This document shows positions 1-8,762 of a DNA stretch of 49,386 nucleotides, piece by piece (position 1 is the first letter of the stretch; each line of letters opens with the position of its first letter). The stretch comes from Clostridia bacterium (GTDB lineage: Bacteria > Bacillota > Clostridia > Oscillospirales > CAG-272). The translations under genes and the position numbers were made by a program. The notes below the pieces were generated by a model. It did not search any database. It was not told where the DNA came from and saw nothing but the letters and a program-made list of their open reading frames with translations. The stretch spans positions 1 to 49,386 of the forward strand of contig JAGAPH010000032.1 in assembly GCA_017623375.1 (NCBI GenBank). Reading direction: 5' to 3'.

Positions 1-60
1 CAGCGAAGCTGACTGAGGGAGAGTGCGTCAAAACATAATGAAATCTTAACCGTTATGCAC

Positions 61-157
61 GCAGGCTCCTCCACCCGCTACGCGGGAGCCCCCTCTCGGA
101 GGGAGCCTTATGTGAGTGCGAACACAGATTGTAAACCCACCTATAAATCAAAATTTG
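61..157. repeat. Dispersed palindromic repeat, one end only
   Basis: This intergenic stretch upstream of ftsW holds an inner palindrome at about 64-107 (arms with GGCTCC and GGAGCC) followed by a terminal sequence at 131-157. The reverse complement of the terminal sequence begins CAAATTTTGATTTATAGGTG. The same terminus recurs at 6425-6450 and, inverted, at 17083-17105. The other end of this copy presumably lies left of the window. No gene is seen in 1-215. Confidence 0.6.
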
Positions 158-215
158 AAGCCTATTGCTTATAAAAAAATCATCCATATCATAATAAATT
201 TTGCGGAGGTGCGGC

Positions 216-1532
216 ATGAACCAATCGGATAACCAGAACAACGATCCAAGAGAATTGCCCGATAGCCCCCGCAAAGCTTTTTCTCTGAGGCCTTCTGCCA
301 TAAAGAAAAGCATTTCCGACGCGCTTGACAGGCGAGCCGAAAGATTGGCTGAAAATGACGTGGTGTTCAAGGAGCCTCTGACACCTGCTCCTGTTGAGGA
401 AGCAAAGCCACTGGTTAAGGGAACCGTGGATATGTGGTTTCTTTTGTGGGCGATGATACTCGTTTGCTTCGGCGCTATAATGTCTTATAGCGCAAGCGCG
501 GTGTATGCTGAGCAGAAGTTCGATAGCTCCACTTATTTCCTTTGGAGATACATACTTTTCGCGGTGCTTGCTATAGCGGTGACGGTACCGTTCGTTATGC
601 TGGCAAGACCGTGGTTCTGGAGAATGTTCGGCGCGGGCGCTTACCTTTTGTCAATATTCCTGCTCCTTGTGGTGCTTGTGTTCGGAGTTGCCGAGGGAGA
701 GGCGCAGAGATGGATAGATCTTGGATTTATAACCGTTCAGCCGTCGGAGATCGCCAAAATGGCGGTGGTTATGGTGCTTGCCCTTTATATGTCCAAATAC
801 GAGAAGGAGATAACGTCCACACACGCCTTTGGCGGAAGCTTCCGCAAGGGAGTGCTGGTCCCTATGATGATAATCGGACTTATCTGCGGACTTGTAGCGC
901 TTGAGAGACATATATCGGGTCTTATGATAATCGGTATGCTTGGCGTGTCGGTAATGTTCATGGGCGGAACGCGCATAAAATGGCTTGCCATGTTCCTCGG
1001 ATTTATCGCCGTGGCGGGAGTGGGACTTATACTCGTCTCCAGCTATGCACAGGAAAGAGTAAATATCTGGTGGAATATCGAACAGGCAGACCCGCTTGGC
1101 TCGGCTTGGCAGACGCTCCAAGGGCTTTATGCTATAGGCTCGGGTGGATTTTTTGGGCTTGGGCTTGGCAGTAGCCGACAGAAGTTTGGCTACGTTTCAC
1201 AGCCGCAGAACGACTTTATATTTACCATCATCTGTGAGGAGCTTGGCTTTATAGGCGCGTTTGTTTTGGTGTTGCTTTTCGGACTCCTTATATGGAGGGG
1301 AATAAAGATTGGACAAAGAGCGCCCGACAGATTTTGCGCTCTTACAGTATGGGGACTTACCTTTAAGATAGCACTTCAGGTGGCAATGAACATAGCAGTG
1401 GTGACCAACTCAATGCCCAATACGGGAATTTCATTGCCCTTCTTCAGCACGGGAGGAACCTCCCTTATGCTGCAGATATTTGAGATAGGAATAATACTGT
1501 CCATATCAAGATTTTCAACACTTAAGAAATAA
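216..1532 (+). CDS. ftsW: FtsW/SpoVE-type peptidoglycan polymerase
   Basis: A SEDS-family glycosyltransferase that polymerises lipid II into glycan strands at the septum. The 438-residue product has a roughly 70-residue charged cytoplasmic head, then about ten membrane segments. Family motifs are QPSEIAK (175-181), ADPLGS (291-296, with Asp292 matching the essential SEDS aspartate) and PNTGISLPFFSTGGTS (401-416). The start is ATG 216, because GGAGGT lies at 205-210; an in-frame TTG at 201 would overlap that site. murG follows after 17 bases and ftsQ after murG, a typical dcw cluster arrangement. Whether it serves vegetative division (FtsW) or the spore cortex (SpoVE) cannot be read from sequence, but the neighbours favour division. 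Confidence 0.9.
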   Translation: MNQSDNQNNDPRELPDSPRKAFSLRPSAIKKSISDALDRRAERLAENDVVFKEPLTPAPVEEAKPLVKGTVDMWFLLWAMILVCFGAIMSYSASAVYAEQKFDSSTYFLWRYILFAVLAIAVTVPFVMLARPWFWRMFGAGAYLLSIFLLLVVLVFGVAEGEAQRWIDLGFITVQPSEIAKMAVVMVLALYMSKYEKEITSTHAFGGSFRKGVLVPMMIIGLICGLVALERHISGLMIIGMLGVSVMFMGGTRIKWLAMFLGFIAVAGVGLILVSSYAQERVNIWWNIEQADPLGSAWQTLQGLYAIGSGGFFGLGLGSSRQKFGYVSQPQNDFIFTIICEELGFIGAFVLVLLFGLLIWRGIKIGQRAPDRFCALTVWGLTFKIALQVAMNIAVVTNSMPNTGISLPFFSTGGTSLMLQIFEIGIILSISRFSTLKK

Positions 1533-1549
1533 ATTATTGAGGTAAAACG

Positions 1550-2686
1550 ATGAAGGTATTACTTACGGGCGGCGGAACGAGCGGACACGTAAATCCCGCC
1601 TTGGCGATAGCCGATATAATAAAGACCAACGATCCGTCAGCCGAGTTTGCGTATATCGGCACGGAAAAGGGAATAGAAAAGAGACTCGTCGAAAAGGAAG
1701 GCTACGACTTTTATCCCATAAAGATACAGGGCATCAGCCGCTCTTTGTCCTTTTCAAATCTCAAAACGGCATATCTTGTAATCACCGCTCCCGCAAAGGC
1801 AAAAAAGATAATAGAAAAATTTGATCCCGACGTAGTCATAGGCACGGGCGGATACGTTTGCTGGGCGCCTCTTAAGGCGGCGGCGGAGATGGGAATCCCC
1901 ACTGTTCTTCACGAGTCCAATTCCGTCCCGGGGCTTGCTGTGCGTAAGCTTGAGAGCAAGGTGGATCTTATACTGACTAATTTCAAGTCCACCGAGGAAG
2001 CTCTTACCGACACACAGAAGGTCGTCAACGTTGGAAACCCCATAAGGTTTTCCTTTGGGGCGGCTGATAAGGCAGAGGCAAGAAAAAAGCTGGGAATACC
2101 CGATAATATAAAATTTCTTGTGCTTTCCTTCGGGGGAAGCCTTGGCGCTCCCAAGCTTAACGAGGCGGCAATAGACGTAATGCGAGGCTTCGTCCTTGAG
2201 CATGACGACGTAATGCACGTTCATTCGGGCGGAAGAAATTATTATAAAAACGCTATGCAGATGTTTGCGGGATACAGTCTTGAGAAGAACGATAGGCTGG
2301 ACATCAAGGAATATATCTACGATATGTCCCTTTACATGACCGCCGCCGATCTTATCATATGCCGTGCGGGCGCTATGACGCTCACCGAGCTTGCTATGAT
2401 GAATAAGCCTGCCATACTTATTCCTTCTCCCAACGTAACGGATAATCACCAGTATAAGAACGCAAAGGTGCTTGCCGACGTGGGTGCCGCTATACTTATG
2501 GAAGAGAGCGAGCTCAGCTTTGAGTCCATCAATGCGGCTGTAAGGGAGATATACAGTGATACGGCTAAGAGGGAGAGCATTTGTAAGGCGATCTCGCAGT
2601 TTGCCTCGCCCGATGTTGACCGTAGGATATACGAGGAGCTTGCCAAGCTGATAAGGAACAAAGCAAAGATAAAAAGAAAGGGATAA
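1550..2686 (+). CDS. murG: MurG, undecaprenyl-PP-MurNAc-pentapeptide GlcNAc transferase
   Basis: Catalyses the last cytoplasmic step of peptidoglycan precursor synthesis, moving GlcNAc from UDP-GlcNAc to lipid I to give lipid II at the inner membrane face. The 378-residue length is normal for this GT-B enzyme. The N-terminal glycine-rich loop GGGTSGHVNPA (7-17, His13) is diagnostic. The C-terminal donor site shows GAMTLTELA and PSPNVTDNHQ. A GAGGT ribosome site sits 10 bases upstream of the ATG. It lies between ftsW and ftsQ, so precursor supply and polymerase are co-transcribed. Confidence 0.96.
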   Translation: MKVLLTGGGTSGHVNPALAIADIIKTNDPSAEFAYIGTEKGIEKRLVEKEGYDFYPIKIQGISRSLSFSNLKTAYLVITAPAKAKKIIEKFDPDVVIGTGGYVCWAPLKAAAEMGIPTVLHESNSVPGLAVRKLESKVDLILTNFKSTEEALTDTQKVVNVGNPIRFSFGAADKAEARKKLGIPDNIKFLVLSFGGSLGAPKLNEAAIDVMRGFVLEHDDVMHVHSGGRNYYKNAMQMFAGYSLEKNDRLDIKEYIYDMSLYMTAADLIICRAGAMTLTELAMMNKPAILIPSPNVTDNHQYKNAKVLADVGAAILMEESELSFESINAAVREIYSDTAKRESICKAISQFASPDVDRRIYEELAKLIRNKAKIKRKG

Positions 2687-2691
2687 GTGAA

Positions 2692-3486
2692 ATGCGCACG
2701 TCAGTTGGAAAACGCAAGGGAATAAGAGCTAATAAAACAAGGATAGTTCTGTTTTGCGTTACCGTTCTGATGTGCGTTTTTGCGTGTGTATCACTGTTTT
2801 TGTTTATAAGATCCTTTCTTCCCGTCAAGAGCTTCGAGCTTTCGGGTGTTACTCAATACGAAAGGTCGGAGATAATATGGGCGTCGGGAATAAAGGAAGG
2901 GGACAAGCTTTATTCGGTGGATCTGGAGGCGGCGGCAGAGAGACTGCTTGAGAGCTGTCCGTATCTTGAGTCTGCCGTGGTGGAGCGGAAATTCCCAAGC
3001 AGAATAGTATTTAAGGTTACGGAAAAAACGCCCCATTGGTATATAGAGATATCGGGGGATTATTATACTCTTGACGAAAATTTTGTGGTCATTGAGGAAA
3101 CGGTGAACAGGGACAAGCTTGTAAACGGAGGCGTGCCTGAGCTGATATTGCCCGATCTTCGCAAGGTAGTGTGCGGAGAGGTGCCCGATTTCGGTAAGGA
3201 CGAGCACGAGGTGGAAAAGGCGATGGAGCTTGTGAGTGCGGTGCAGAGCACGGGCTTTAAGGCAAGGCTTACGCTTGTTGATATGGAGAGCAGATTTGAC
3301 GTCAATATCGTCGTTGAGAACAGATATTTCGTTTATATGGGGGATATATCCAACGTAAAGGAAAAGCTGAAGGCGGTGGAAAAGATACTTGCCACCGAGG
3401 AATTCAAGAGCTATGCGGGCGCTGAGATAGACGCCTCCATGCCCGAGACCGTCAGCGTAAAGCCAATATATTCATATGATCAATAA
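2692..3486 (+). CDS. ftsQ: FtsQ/DivIB cell division protein
   Basis: A bitopic divisome protein linking the septal synthase to FtsB/FtsL partners outside the membrane. The 264-residue product has a basic N-terminus, one membrane segment at about 17-40, then a POTRA-like domain at about 45-115 (beginning VKSFELSGVTQYERSEI) and a beta-rich FtsQ domain. The gene starts 5 bases after murG and is followed directly by a strong terminator, so it closes the operon. Gram-positive workers call the family DivIB; both names fit. Confidence 0.88.
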   Translation: MRTSVGKRKGIRANKTRIVLFCVTVLMCVFACVSLFLFIRSFLPVKSFELSGVTQYERSEIIWASGIKEGDKLYSVDLEAAAERLLESCPYLESAVVERKFPSRIVFKVTEKTPHWYIEISGDYYTLDENFVVIEETVNRDKLVNGGVPELILPDLRKVVCGEVPDFGKDEHEVEKAMELVSAVQSTGFKARLTLVDMESRFDVNIVVENRYFVYMGDISNVKEKLKAVEKILATEEFKSYAGAEIDASMPETVSVKPIYSYDQ

Positions 3487-3517
3487 AGCAAGCCGAGCTT
3501 TGACTCGGCTTGCTTTT
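3486..3517 (+). terminator. Intrinsic terminator of the ftsW-murG-ftsQ operon
   Basis: A 12-bp perfect stem (AAGCAAGCCGAG paired with CTCGGCTTGCTT) closes a 6-base loop and is followed by a short T run. It starts at the last base of the ftsQ stop codon. Confidence 0.9.
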
Positions 3518-3640
3518 ATATGTTTACTCCAAAGAATAAAAGTACACTATAACGGATAATACTTAAAATAACGAGTATTTAAAGCAAGTTGTTTTTTTGT
3601 GAACTTTTTTTAGTTAATTTAATAAAAGTATTATATCTCA

Positions 3641-3669
3641 TTAACAAAAATTTTCAGTTGTGATATAAT
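3641..3669 (+). promoter_or_regulatory. Sigma-A promoter of pyk
   Basis: The -35 TTAACA (3641-3646) and the perfect -10 TATAAT (3664-3669) are 17 bases apart, with a start expected near 3677, about 30 bases before the pyk ATG. Confidence 0.8.
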
Positions 3670-3706
3670 TGGTAGGAAAATTTTTTTTTGCAAGAGGACC
3701 CTGAAA

Positions 3707-5119
3707 ATGAGAAAAACAAAGATAGTATGTACCATTGGACCGTCGTGTAATAACGAGGAAACACTTACTCAGATGTGCCTTGCGGGCATGAACGTGGCAA
3801 GACTCAATTTCTCCCACGGAACCCACGAGGAGCATCTTAAAAATATAGAGCTTATAAAAAAGGTAAGAGAAAAGCTGGGGCTTCCTATTGCCATTCTTCT
3901 TGACACCAAGGGACCCGAGTACCGTATAAAGACCTTTAAGGATGGAAAGATATTCCTTAATGACGGAGACCGCTTCGTGTTTACCACCGAGGACGTGGAG
4001 GGAGACGAGAGCCGCGTTTCGGTAAACTATAAGGGACTTCCTGCCGAGATGAAGGCAGGGGACAAGATACTCCTCAATAACGGACTTGTCATATTTGAGG
4101 TGGAGGAGTCTCACGATACCGAGGTGGTGTGTAAGGTAGTGGTGGGCGGAGAGCTTTCCAACCGTAAGAGCATGAGCTTCCCTAATAAGGTGTTAAAGCA
4201 GATATATCTCAGCGATTACGATAAAAGCGACCTGCTTTTTGGTATTGAGAACGGCGTTGACTTTATTGCTTGCTCCTTTGTTTCGGTCCGTCAGGATCTT
4301 ATCGACGTAAAGAAATTCCTTCACGCCAACGGTGGCGACGATATAGATATTATTGCCAAGATAGAGAACCGCTCGGGTGTAGACAATATCCGTGAGATAG
4401 CAGAGGAATGCAGCGGTATTATGATAGGCAGAGGAGATATGGGTGTGGAGATCCCCTTTGAAGAGCTGCCCGCTATTCAAAAGCATCTTATAACTACTTG
4501 CCGACTTCTCGGTAAGCGTGTTATAACCGCAACTGAGATGCTGGAGTCTATGATACACAATCCACGTCCCACAAGAGCGGAAATATCCGACGTAGCCAAC
4601 GCCGTTTACGACGGTACCAGCGCTATCATGCTTTCGGGTGAGACGGCGGCAGGACACTATCCTGTGCTTACAGTCAAGACAATGGCACGTATCGCGCTCC
4701 AGACCGAGCAGAATATCAACTATAAAAAGATATTCCACGATTCTGATTTTATAATCAAAAATACCGTGGATGCTATCTCTCACGCAACCTGCGGAATGGC
4801 GATAGATATCGAGGCAAGGGCGATCGCCGTATGCTCCATTTCGGGAATGACTGCCCGTATGGTATCTCGCTTCCGTTGTCCCATAGATATTCTCGGAGTG
4901 ACCACTGACGAGCGCACATGGCGCAAGCTGGCACTTTCCTGGGGAGTAACGCCCGTTATGAGCGAGATGTTCAACTCCCTTGATGTTCTGTTCTATACGG
5001 CAAAGAAGCTTGCAAAGTCCGAAATGTCGCTGAGGGCAGGGGACCGCATAGTTATCACGGGCGGAGTTACAAACGGCTCGTCGGGTAACACAAACGTTAT
5101 TAAGGTCGAAACAGTATAA
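3707..5119 (+). CDS. pyk: Pyruvate kinase
   Basis: Transfers phosphate from phosphoenolpyruvate to ADP at the end of glycolysis. The 470-residue product starts with the typical KTKIVCTIGPS. It carries the catalytic lysine region IAKIENRSG, the Mg/PEP site IGRGDMGVEIPFEELP and the signature TATEMLESMIHNPRPTRAE. The length fits the A, B and C domains only; the extra C-terminal PEP-utiliser domain of some Bacilli is absent. It is monocistronic, with its own promoter and a terminator shared with the convergent rplJ-rplL operon. Confidence 0.97.
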   Translation: MRKTKIVCTIGPSCNNEETLTQMCLAGMNVARLNFSHGTHEEHLKNIELIKKVREKLGLPIAILLDTKGPEYRIKTFKDGKIFLNDGDRFVFTTEDVEGDESRVSVNYKGLPAEMKAGDKILLNNGLVIFEVEESHDTEVVCKVVVGGELSNRKSMSFPNKVLKQIYLSDYDKSDLLFGIENGVDFIACSFVSVRQDLIDVKKFLHANGGDDIDIIAKIENRSGVDNIREIAEECSGIMIGRGDMGVEIPFEELPAIQKHLITTCRLLGKRVITATEMLESMIHNPRPTRAEISDVANAVYDGTSAIMLSGETAAGHYPVLTVKTMARIALQTEQNINYKKIFHDSDFIIKNTVDAISHATCGMAIDIEARAIAVCSISGMTARMVSRFRCPIDILGVTTDERTWRKLALSWGVTPVMSEMFNSLDVLFYTAKKLAKSEMSLRAGDRIVITGGVTNGSSGNTNVIKVETV

Positions 5120-5131
5120 AAAATATAAAAC

Positions 5132-5162
5132 AAAAAACCGTGTCATTCAGACACGGTTTTTT
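5132..5162. terminator. Bidirectional terminator between pyk and rplL
   Basis: The stem AAAAAACCGTGT/ACACGGTTTTTT surrounds a 7-base loop. A and T runs flank it on both sides, so it can end pyk on plus and rplJ-rplL on minus. Confidence 0.88.
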
Positions 5163-5181
5163 ATGTTCAGAAGGGGTTAAA

Positions 5182-5562
5182 TTACTTAACCTCAACCTCA
5201 GCGCCAGCCTCTTCGAGAGCCTTCTTAACAGACTCAGCCTCGTCCTTGGAAACGCCTTCCTTAACGGTCTTAGGAGCACCCTCAACCATTTCCTTTGCTT
5301 CCTTAAGTCCAAGACCTGTGATCTCACGAACAGCCTTGATAACGTCGAGCTTCTTAGCTCCGAAGGACTTGAGGACAACGTCAAACTCAGTCTTCTCTTC
5401 TGCTGCTGCGGGAGCTGCACCGCCTGCTGCAACTGCAACGCCAACGGGAGCTGCTGCGGATACGCCGAACTCTTCCTCAACTGCCTTTACGAGGTCAGCG
5501 AGCTCGATAAGTGTAAGTGCCTTGATTTCTTCAAGAATGTTTGTAATCTTTTCAGATGCCAT
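5182..5562 (-). CDS. rplL: Ribosomal protein bL12 (L7/L12)
   Basis: The stalk protein that binds elongation factors and stimulates their GTPase activity, as dimers on L10. The 126-residue product has the N-terminal dimerisation helix pair (about 1-33), an Ala/Gly/Pro-rich hinge (about 35-55) and the C-terminal globular domain with [20 protein letters not shown]. The start is backed by AAGGAGG upstream on the minus strand. It lies 78 bases downstream of rplJ, the universal rplJL order. Confidence 0.98.
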   Translation of the reverse strand: MASEKITNILEEIKALTLIELADLVKAVEEEFGVSAAAPVGVAVAAGGAAPAAAEEKTEFDVVLKSFGAKKLDVIKAVREITGLGLKEAKEMVEGAPKTVKEGVSKDEAESVKKALEEAGAEVEVK

Positions 5563-5640
5563 TTTAGTGTTCCTCCTTAAAACGGAATAATTTTAATAAT
5601 TTTTTGCGTTTTCACGCTGTTTTAGTTCGCAGATAATAGC

Positions 5641-6183
5641 TTAAGCTTCTGCGGGAGCCTCTGCAGCTTCTTCTGTAGCGGGAGCTGCCTCGCCGTCCTT
5701 GTCCACAACTGCCTGGAGAGCGTATGCAAGTCCGTAAATAGGAGACTTGATGCTTCCGAGGAGCTTTGCGATAAGAACTTCCTTCGAGGGGATCTCGGCA
5801 AGCTGCTTGACTGTATCAACGTCAACAACCTTACCGTCAAGGTAACCTGCGAGGATCTGGAAGGACTCGATCTTCTCCGCATATTCCTTGAGAACCTTTG
5901 CAGGAGCAACGGCATTGTCTGTACCGATAGCGATAGCGGTCATACCTGTGAGGTACTGCTTCATATCGGAGAGACCAACCTCGTCACATGCTCTGCCTGT
6001 AAGGGAATTCTTCATAACCATGTAGTTAACACCGGCTTCGCGGAGAGCTTTACGCATCTTTGTGTCGTCTTCAACGGTGATACCCTGATAGTTAACGACA
6101 ACGCCCGCGGGAGAATTCTTAAGCTGTTCAGCAAGATCAGCAACGATCGCCTGCTTCTGTTCAAGAATTGATTTGCTTGGCAC
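5641..6183 (-). CDS. rplJ: Ribosomal protein uL10
   Basis: Base of the ribosomal stalk: binds 23S rRNA and, through its C-terminal helix, the L12 dimers. The 180 residues show the family N-terminus (KQAIVADLAEQLKNSPAGVV) and NYMVMKNSLTGRA. The C-terminus ends in an Ala/Glu-rich tail. Translation starts at a GTG (minus-strand bases 6183-6181) preceded by AGGAGG. Expression is very probably autoregulated through the leader directly upstream. Confidence 0.97.
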   Translation of the reverse strand: MPSKSILEQKQAIVADLAEQLKNSPAGVVVNYQGITVEDDTKMRKALREAGVNYMVMKNSLTGRACDEVGLSDMKQYLTGMTAIAIGTDNAVAPAKVLKEYAEKIESFQILAGYLDGKVVDVDTVKQLAEIPSKEVLIAKLLGSIKSPIYGLAYALQAVVDKDGEAAPATEEAAEAPAEA

Positions 6184-6214
6184 TTTGGTTTACCTCCTGT
6201 GAGTTTTTTGCAGG

Positions 6215-6357
6215 AAAAAGAAAAAATCTTTCTTACGGGAAACGCGCACTCTCCCGAAGAAAGACATAATTAACACAAATATGCTTTGAATTAACTTGAT
6301 CATTTCCTCGGCAGGAGAGCTCTTCGCCTTTACCGTAACCTGCTGTCTTTGGATAAC
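6215..6357 (-). ncRNA. L10 leader RNA with transcription attenuator
   Basis: Read on the minus strand, the transcript carries CCAAAGACAGCAGG (6352-6339) and CCTGCCGAGG (6315-6306), the conserved pairing halves of the ribosomal L10 leader bound by the L10-L12 complex. Downstream at 6266-6215 is a hairpin with arms CTTTCTTCGGGA and TCCCGTAAGAAAG followed by a T-rich run, an intrinsic terminator just ahead of rplJ. The layout indicates feedback by premature termination when L10 is in excess. Confidence 0.85.
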
Positions 6358-6364
6358 ATCGCAT

Positions 6365-6393
6365 ATTATACCACATCTTTTTTTGTTTGTCAA
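6365..6393 (-). promoter_or_regulatory. Sigma-A promoter of rplJ-rplL
   Basis: On the minus strand a perfect -35 TTGACA (6393-6388) and a perfect -10 TATAAT (6370-6365) are separated by 17 bases. This consensus promoter is placed just ahead of the L10 leader. Confidence 0.92.
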
Positions 6394-6423
6394 CACTTTT
6401 TTGAAAATAAATAAAATTTTTAT

Positions 6424-6881
6424 TCAAATTTTGATTTATCGGTGGGTTCGCACCACCCCACTCATAAAGTTTAGGTCAAGCCTTTTTAAAGGCTTGCAGG
6501 TACTTAGGGCAGAGCCCTAAGCCGACCTCCGCAGAGGTCGGAATTCCTTTATCGTGTAAGAAAATGCAGGAGAGGTGAATTTCAAAAGCCGAAGCTTTTG
6601 AAAGAGGGGAACCCACATGAGGGGTTCCCCTCAATGTAACATAATGTATCTGTAAGGGGAAAACCCTCATGTGGTTTTCCCCTCTTTCAAGACACAAGTG
6701 TCTTGAAATTCACCCTTTTCTGCATTTCCCCGCACGATAGGGGTGTTTCGCCGTCTGCGGACGGCGACAAGGGCTCCGCGCCCTTGACTCCGCAAGCCTT
6801 TAAAAAGGCTTGACCTAAACTTTAAAGAATTGGTTTGTGCGAACACATCGAAGTCACCGAAAAATCCCAATTTATAAACAG
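6424..6881. repeat. Long imperfect palindrome, MITE/foldback-like, with dispersed termini
   Basis: This stretch carries no credible gene. A perfect 33-bp inverted repeat pairs 6465-6497 with 6792-6824 (core TTTAGGTCAAGCC). Further in, 6549-6582 pairs imperfectly with 6705-6740, and two GGGGAA/TTCCCC hairpins lie at 6606-6632 and 6656-6683. The outer ends are CAAATTTTGATTTATCGGTG on the left and, inverted, AAATTGGGATTTTTCGGTGA on the right. Both terminus types recur elsewhere in the window. The structure suggests a non-autonomous element, perhaps with nested insertions. Confidence 0.75.
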
Positions 6882-6882
6882 T

Positions 6883-7794
6883 TCAATTTCTATTCAACCA
6901 AAGCTCAAAGAGCATTCTGTGCTTTTTAGCCACGGCGTGGAGAATAATTCCGCACATAAGCAGTAGCGCGGCAATTATAAAGCAACCGATACAAACGAAC
7001 AGTGTGGGGAAGCGCTCAACAAGTCCCGTTTCAAAGTAATCCACGAGGACGGGAATAAGGAAGCCCGAGCCGAGGAGGGCAAGGAGAGCGGCGAGGATAG
7101 AGAAAAATTTAAGAGGCTTATACTCGGAGAAAAGGCGGAATATGGTCATAATGACCTTGATGCCGTCCGAGACGGTGTTAAGCTTGGATACACTTCCCTC
7201 GGGGCGGTCACGGTAATCCACGGGGACCTCCTCAAGAAGAAAATTTTTATCAAGCGCGTGGATAGTCATTTCGGTCTCTATCTCAAATCCCTTGGAGAGC
7301 ACGGGGAAATTTTTGACGAAGGTGCGGCTGAAGGCGCGGTATCCCGTCATAATATCCTTGACGTTGCTATTGAAAATCTTATTTATAAGAAGCCTTACGG
7401 CTTTATTGCCCGCGTTGTGGAAGGGGCGCTTATTCTGCTCAAAATAGGTAGAGGACAGTCGGTCGCCTATGACCATATCCACACCCTTGTTAAGTACAAG
7501 CTCACACATTTCTCTTGCGTGCTCGGCGGGATAGGTATCGTCCCCGTCTATCATAAGGTAGCAGTCAGCATCTATCTGACGGAACATGCTGCGGATAACA
7601 TTGCCCTTTCCCTGACGGTATTCGTATTTTACTATAGCGCCCGCTTCACGGGCAAGCTCGTCCGTCCCATCGGTGGAGTTGTTATCGTAAACGTATATAT
7701 CAGCCTCGGGGAGTGCGTTTTTGTAATCGGTGACTACCTTTGCGACGGTAGCGCTTTCGTTGTAGCAGGGGATAAGAACTGCGATCTTTGGCAT
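6883..7794 (-). CDS. Family 2 glycosyltransferase with two C-terminal membrane helices
   Basis: Resembles polyprenyl-phosphate sugar transferases (DPM1/ArnC-like) that load a sugar from a nucleotide donor onto a lipid carrier. The 303-residue product has the GT-A start VLIPCYNESATVAKVV, the acidic motif DGDDT (83-87) and a second acceptor-region motif DIMTGYRAF. Two membrane segments follow at about 228-252 and 262-290. An AGGAGGA site precedes the ATG. The gene stands alone, divergent from the spoIIA operon. Donor and acceptor cannot be deduced. Confidence 0.85.
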   Translation of the reverse strand: MPKIAVLIPCYNESATVAKVVTDYKNALPEADIYVYDNNSTDGTDELAREAGAIVKYEYRQGKGNVIRSMFRQIDADCYLMIDGDDTYPAEHAREMCELVLNKGVDMVIGDRLSSTYFEQNKRPFHNAGNKAVRLLINKIFNSNVKDIMTGYRAFSRTFVKNFPVLSKGFEIETEMTIHALDKNFLLEEVPVDYRDRPEGSVSKLNTVSDGIKVIMTIFRLFSEYKPLKFFSILAALLALLGSGFLIPVLVDYFETGLVERFPTLFVCIGCFIIAALLLMCGIILHAVAKKHRMLFELWLNRN

Positions 7795-7830
7795 AGCGTT
7801 TCCTCCTCACAGGATTTTATCTTACTTATG

Positions 7831-7859
7831 AGTTTACCATATAAGTGAGTGAAAATCAA
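7831..7859 (-). promoter_or_regulatory. Probable promoter of the family 2 glycosyltransferase
   Basis: Minus strand: -35 TTGATT (7859-7854), 17-base spacer, -10 TAAACT (7836-7831), about 37 bases before the ATG. Confidence 0.6.
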
Positions 7860-7956
7860 GAGAAAATATGAAAAATTTTCATTACCGCCGTATAGTGACA
7901 AACTTTGCGTAATATATATGGTAGAATAGGTACATAAAAAATATCGGAGGTACAAA

Positions 7957-8301
7957 ATGGCAAAGAACAACTGTCGGCTGCAGGTGCATTGCGAGGACGG
8001 CGTGCTTGAGGCGACCTTGGGCGGTGAGCTTGACCACCACGGCGCCGTTGCCGTGCGGACGCTGATCGACGCCGAGATATGCAGACTCAAGCCGCATAAG
8101 ACGGTGCTTGATCTTGCGGCGCTTGATTTTATGGATAGCTCGGGTCTTGGACTTATAATGGGCAGATACGCCCTTATGCAAAAGAACGGGGGCGAGCTTT
8201 GCGTGCGTGACCCCAACGAGAGGATAGTAAAGATATTCAGGCTTGCGGGGCTTGAGCGCATGGTGAAGGTGGAATATGGCGGAAAGGAGAAGGAAAAATG
8301 A
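7957..8301 (+). CDS. spoIIAA: SpoIIAA, anti-anti-sigma factor
   Basis: A STAS-domain protein that releases sigma-F by binding its anti-sigma kinase in the forespore. The 114-residue product contains FMDSSGLGLIMGRY; Ser61/Ser62 correspond to the regulatory phosphoserine site of the family. A GGAGGT site lies 8 bases before the ATG. The stop overlaps the spoIIAB start by 4 bases (ATGA). The order AA-AB-sigF is the classic sporulation operon. In Bacillus it is driven by sigma-H. A GAAT-type -10 is visible at 7924-7927, but I see no convincing sigma-H -35. Confidence 0.93.
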   Translation: MAKNNCRLQVHCEDGVLEATLGGELDHHGAVAVRTLIDAEICRLKPHKTVLDLAALDFMDSSGLGLIMGRYALMQKNGGELCVRDPNERIVKIFRLAGLERMVKVEYGGKEKEK

Positions 8302-8762
8302 AACCAAAGGGAAGTAAAAACAGCTTTACGGCTGAGGTGATAAATGAAATGAGCTTGAAGCTTCCGTCACTGTCGGTAAATGAGGGCATGGCGAGAGCGG
8401 CGGTGGCTGCCTTCTGCGCTCAGCTTGATCCCGAGGCGACGGAGCTTGCCGATATAAAATGTGCGGTGTCCGAGGCGGTAACCAACTGTATAGTCCACGG
8501 TTACCGCAATACCATCGGCATCATATACATAACCGTTAAGCTTTGCCGAGAAGGCATAGTGAGGATAGACATACGCGACAAGGGATGCGGTATCGAGGAC
8601 GTAAAGCAGGCGCGTCAGCCGCTTTATACCACGGACGCGGAGAACGAGAGAAGCGGCATGGGCTTTACGGTCATGGAAAGCTTTTGTGATAAGGTGAGGG
8701 TGTATTCCGCATGCGGAAGGGGAACAACGGTAACGCTATTCAAGCGGCTGAGAGGACGATGA
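8298..8762 (+). CDS. spoIIAB: SpoIIAB, anti-sigma-F kinase
   Basis: Binds and silences sigma-F, and phosphorylates SpoIIAA. The 154-residue GHKL ATPase shows the N box (SEAVTNCIVHGY), the G1 box (DKGCGIEDV) and the G2 box (ERSGMGFTVMESF). It overlaps spoIIAA by 4 bases and sigF by 4 bases, so the three proteins are translationally coupled, which helps keep their ratios fixed. Confidence 0.94.
   Translation: MKPKGSKNSFTAEVINEMSLKLPSLSVNEGMARAAVAAFCAQLDPEATELADIKCAVSEAVTNCIVHGYRNTIGIIYITVKLCREGIVRIDIRDKGCGIEDVKQARQPLYTTDAENERSGMGFTVMESFCDKVRVYSACGRGTTVTLFKRLRGR

Noticed and set aside
4193-5146. Long minus-strand open frame across pyk
   Set aside because: Lies wholly opposite a certain gene, has no ribosome site and a His/Cys/Arg-rich composition typical of antisense frames.
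6424-6881. CRISPR-like array
   Set aside because: The repeats are inverted and of unequal length with no regular spacers; no cas genes in the window.
7901-7930. Sigma-H promoter for spoIIAA
   Set aside because: A GAAT -10 is present but no AGGA-type -35 at the proper distance; too weak to list as a feature.
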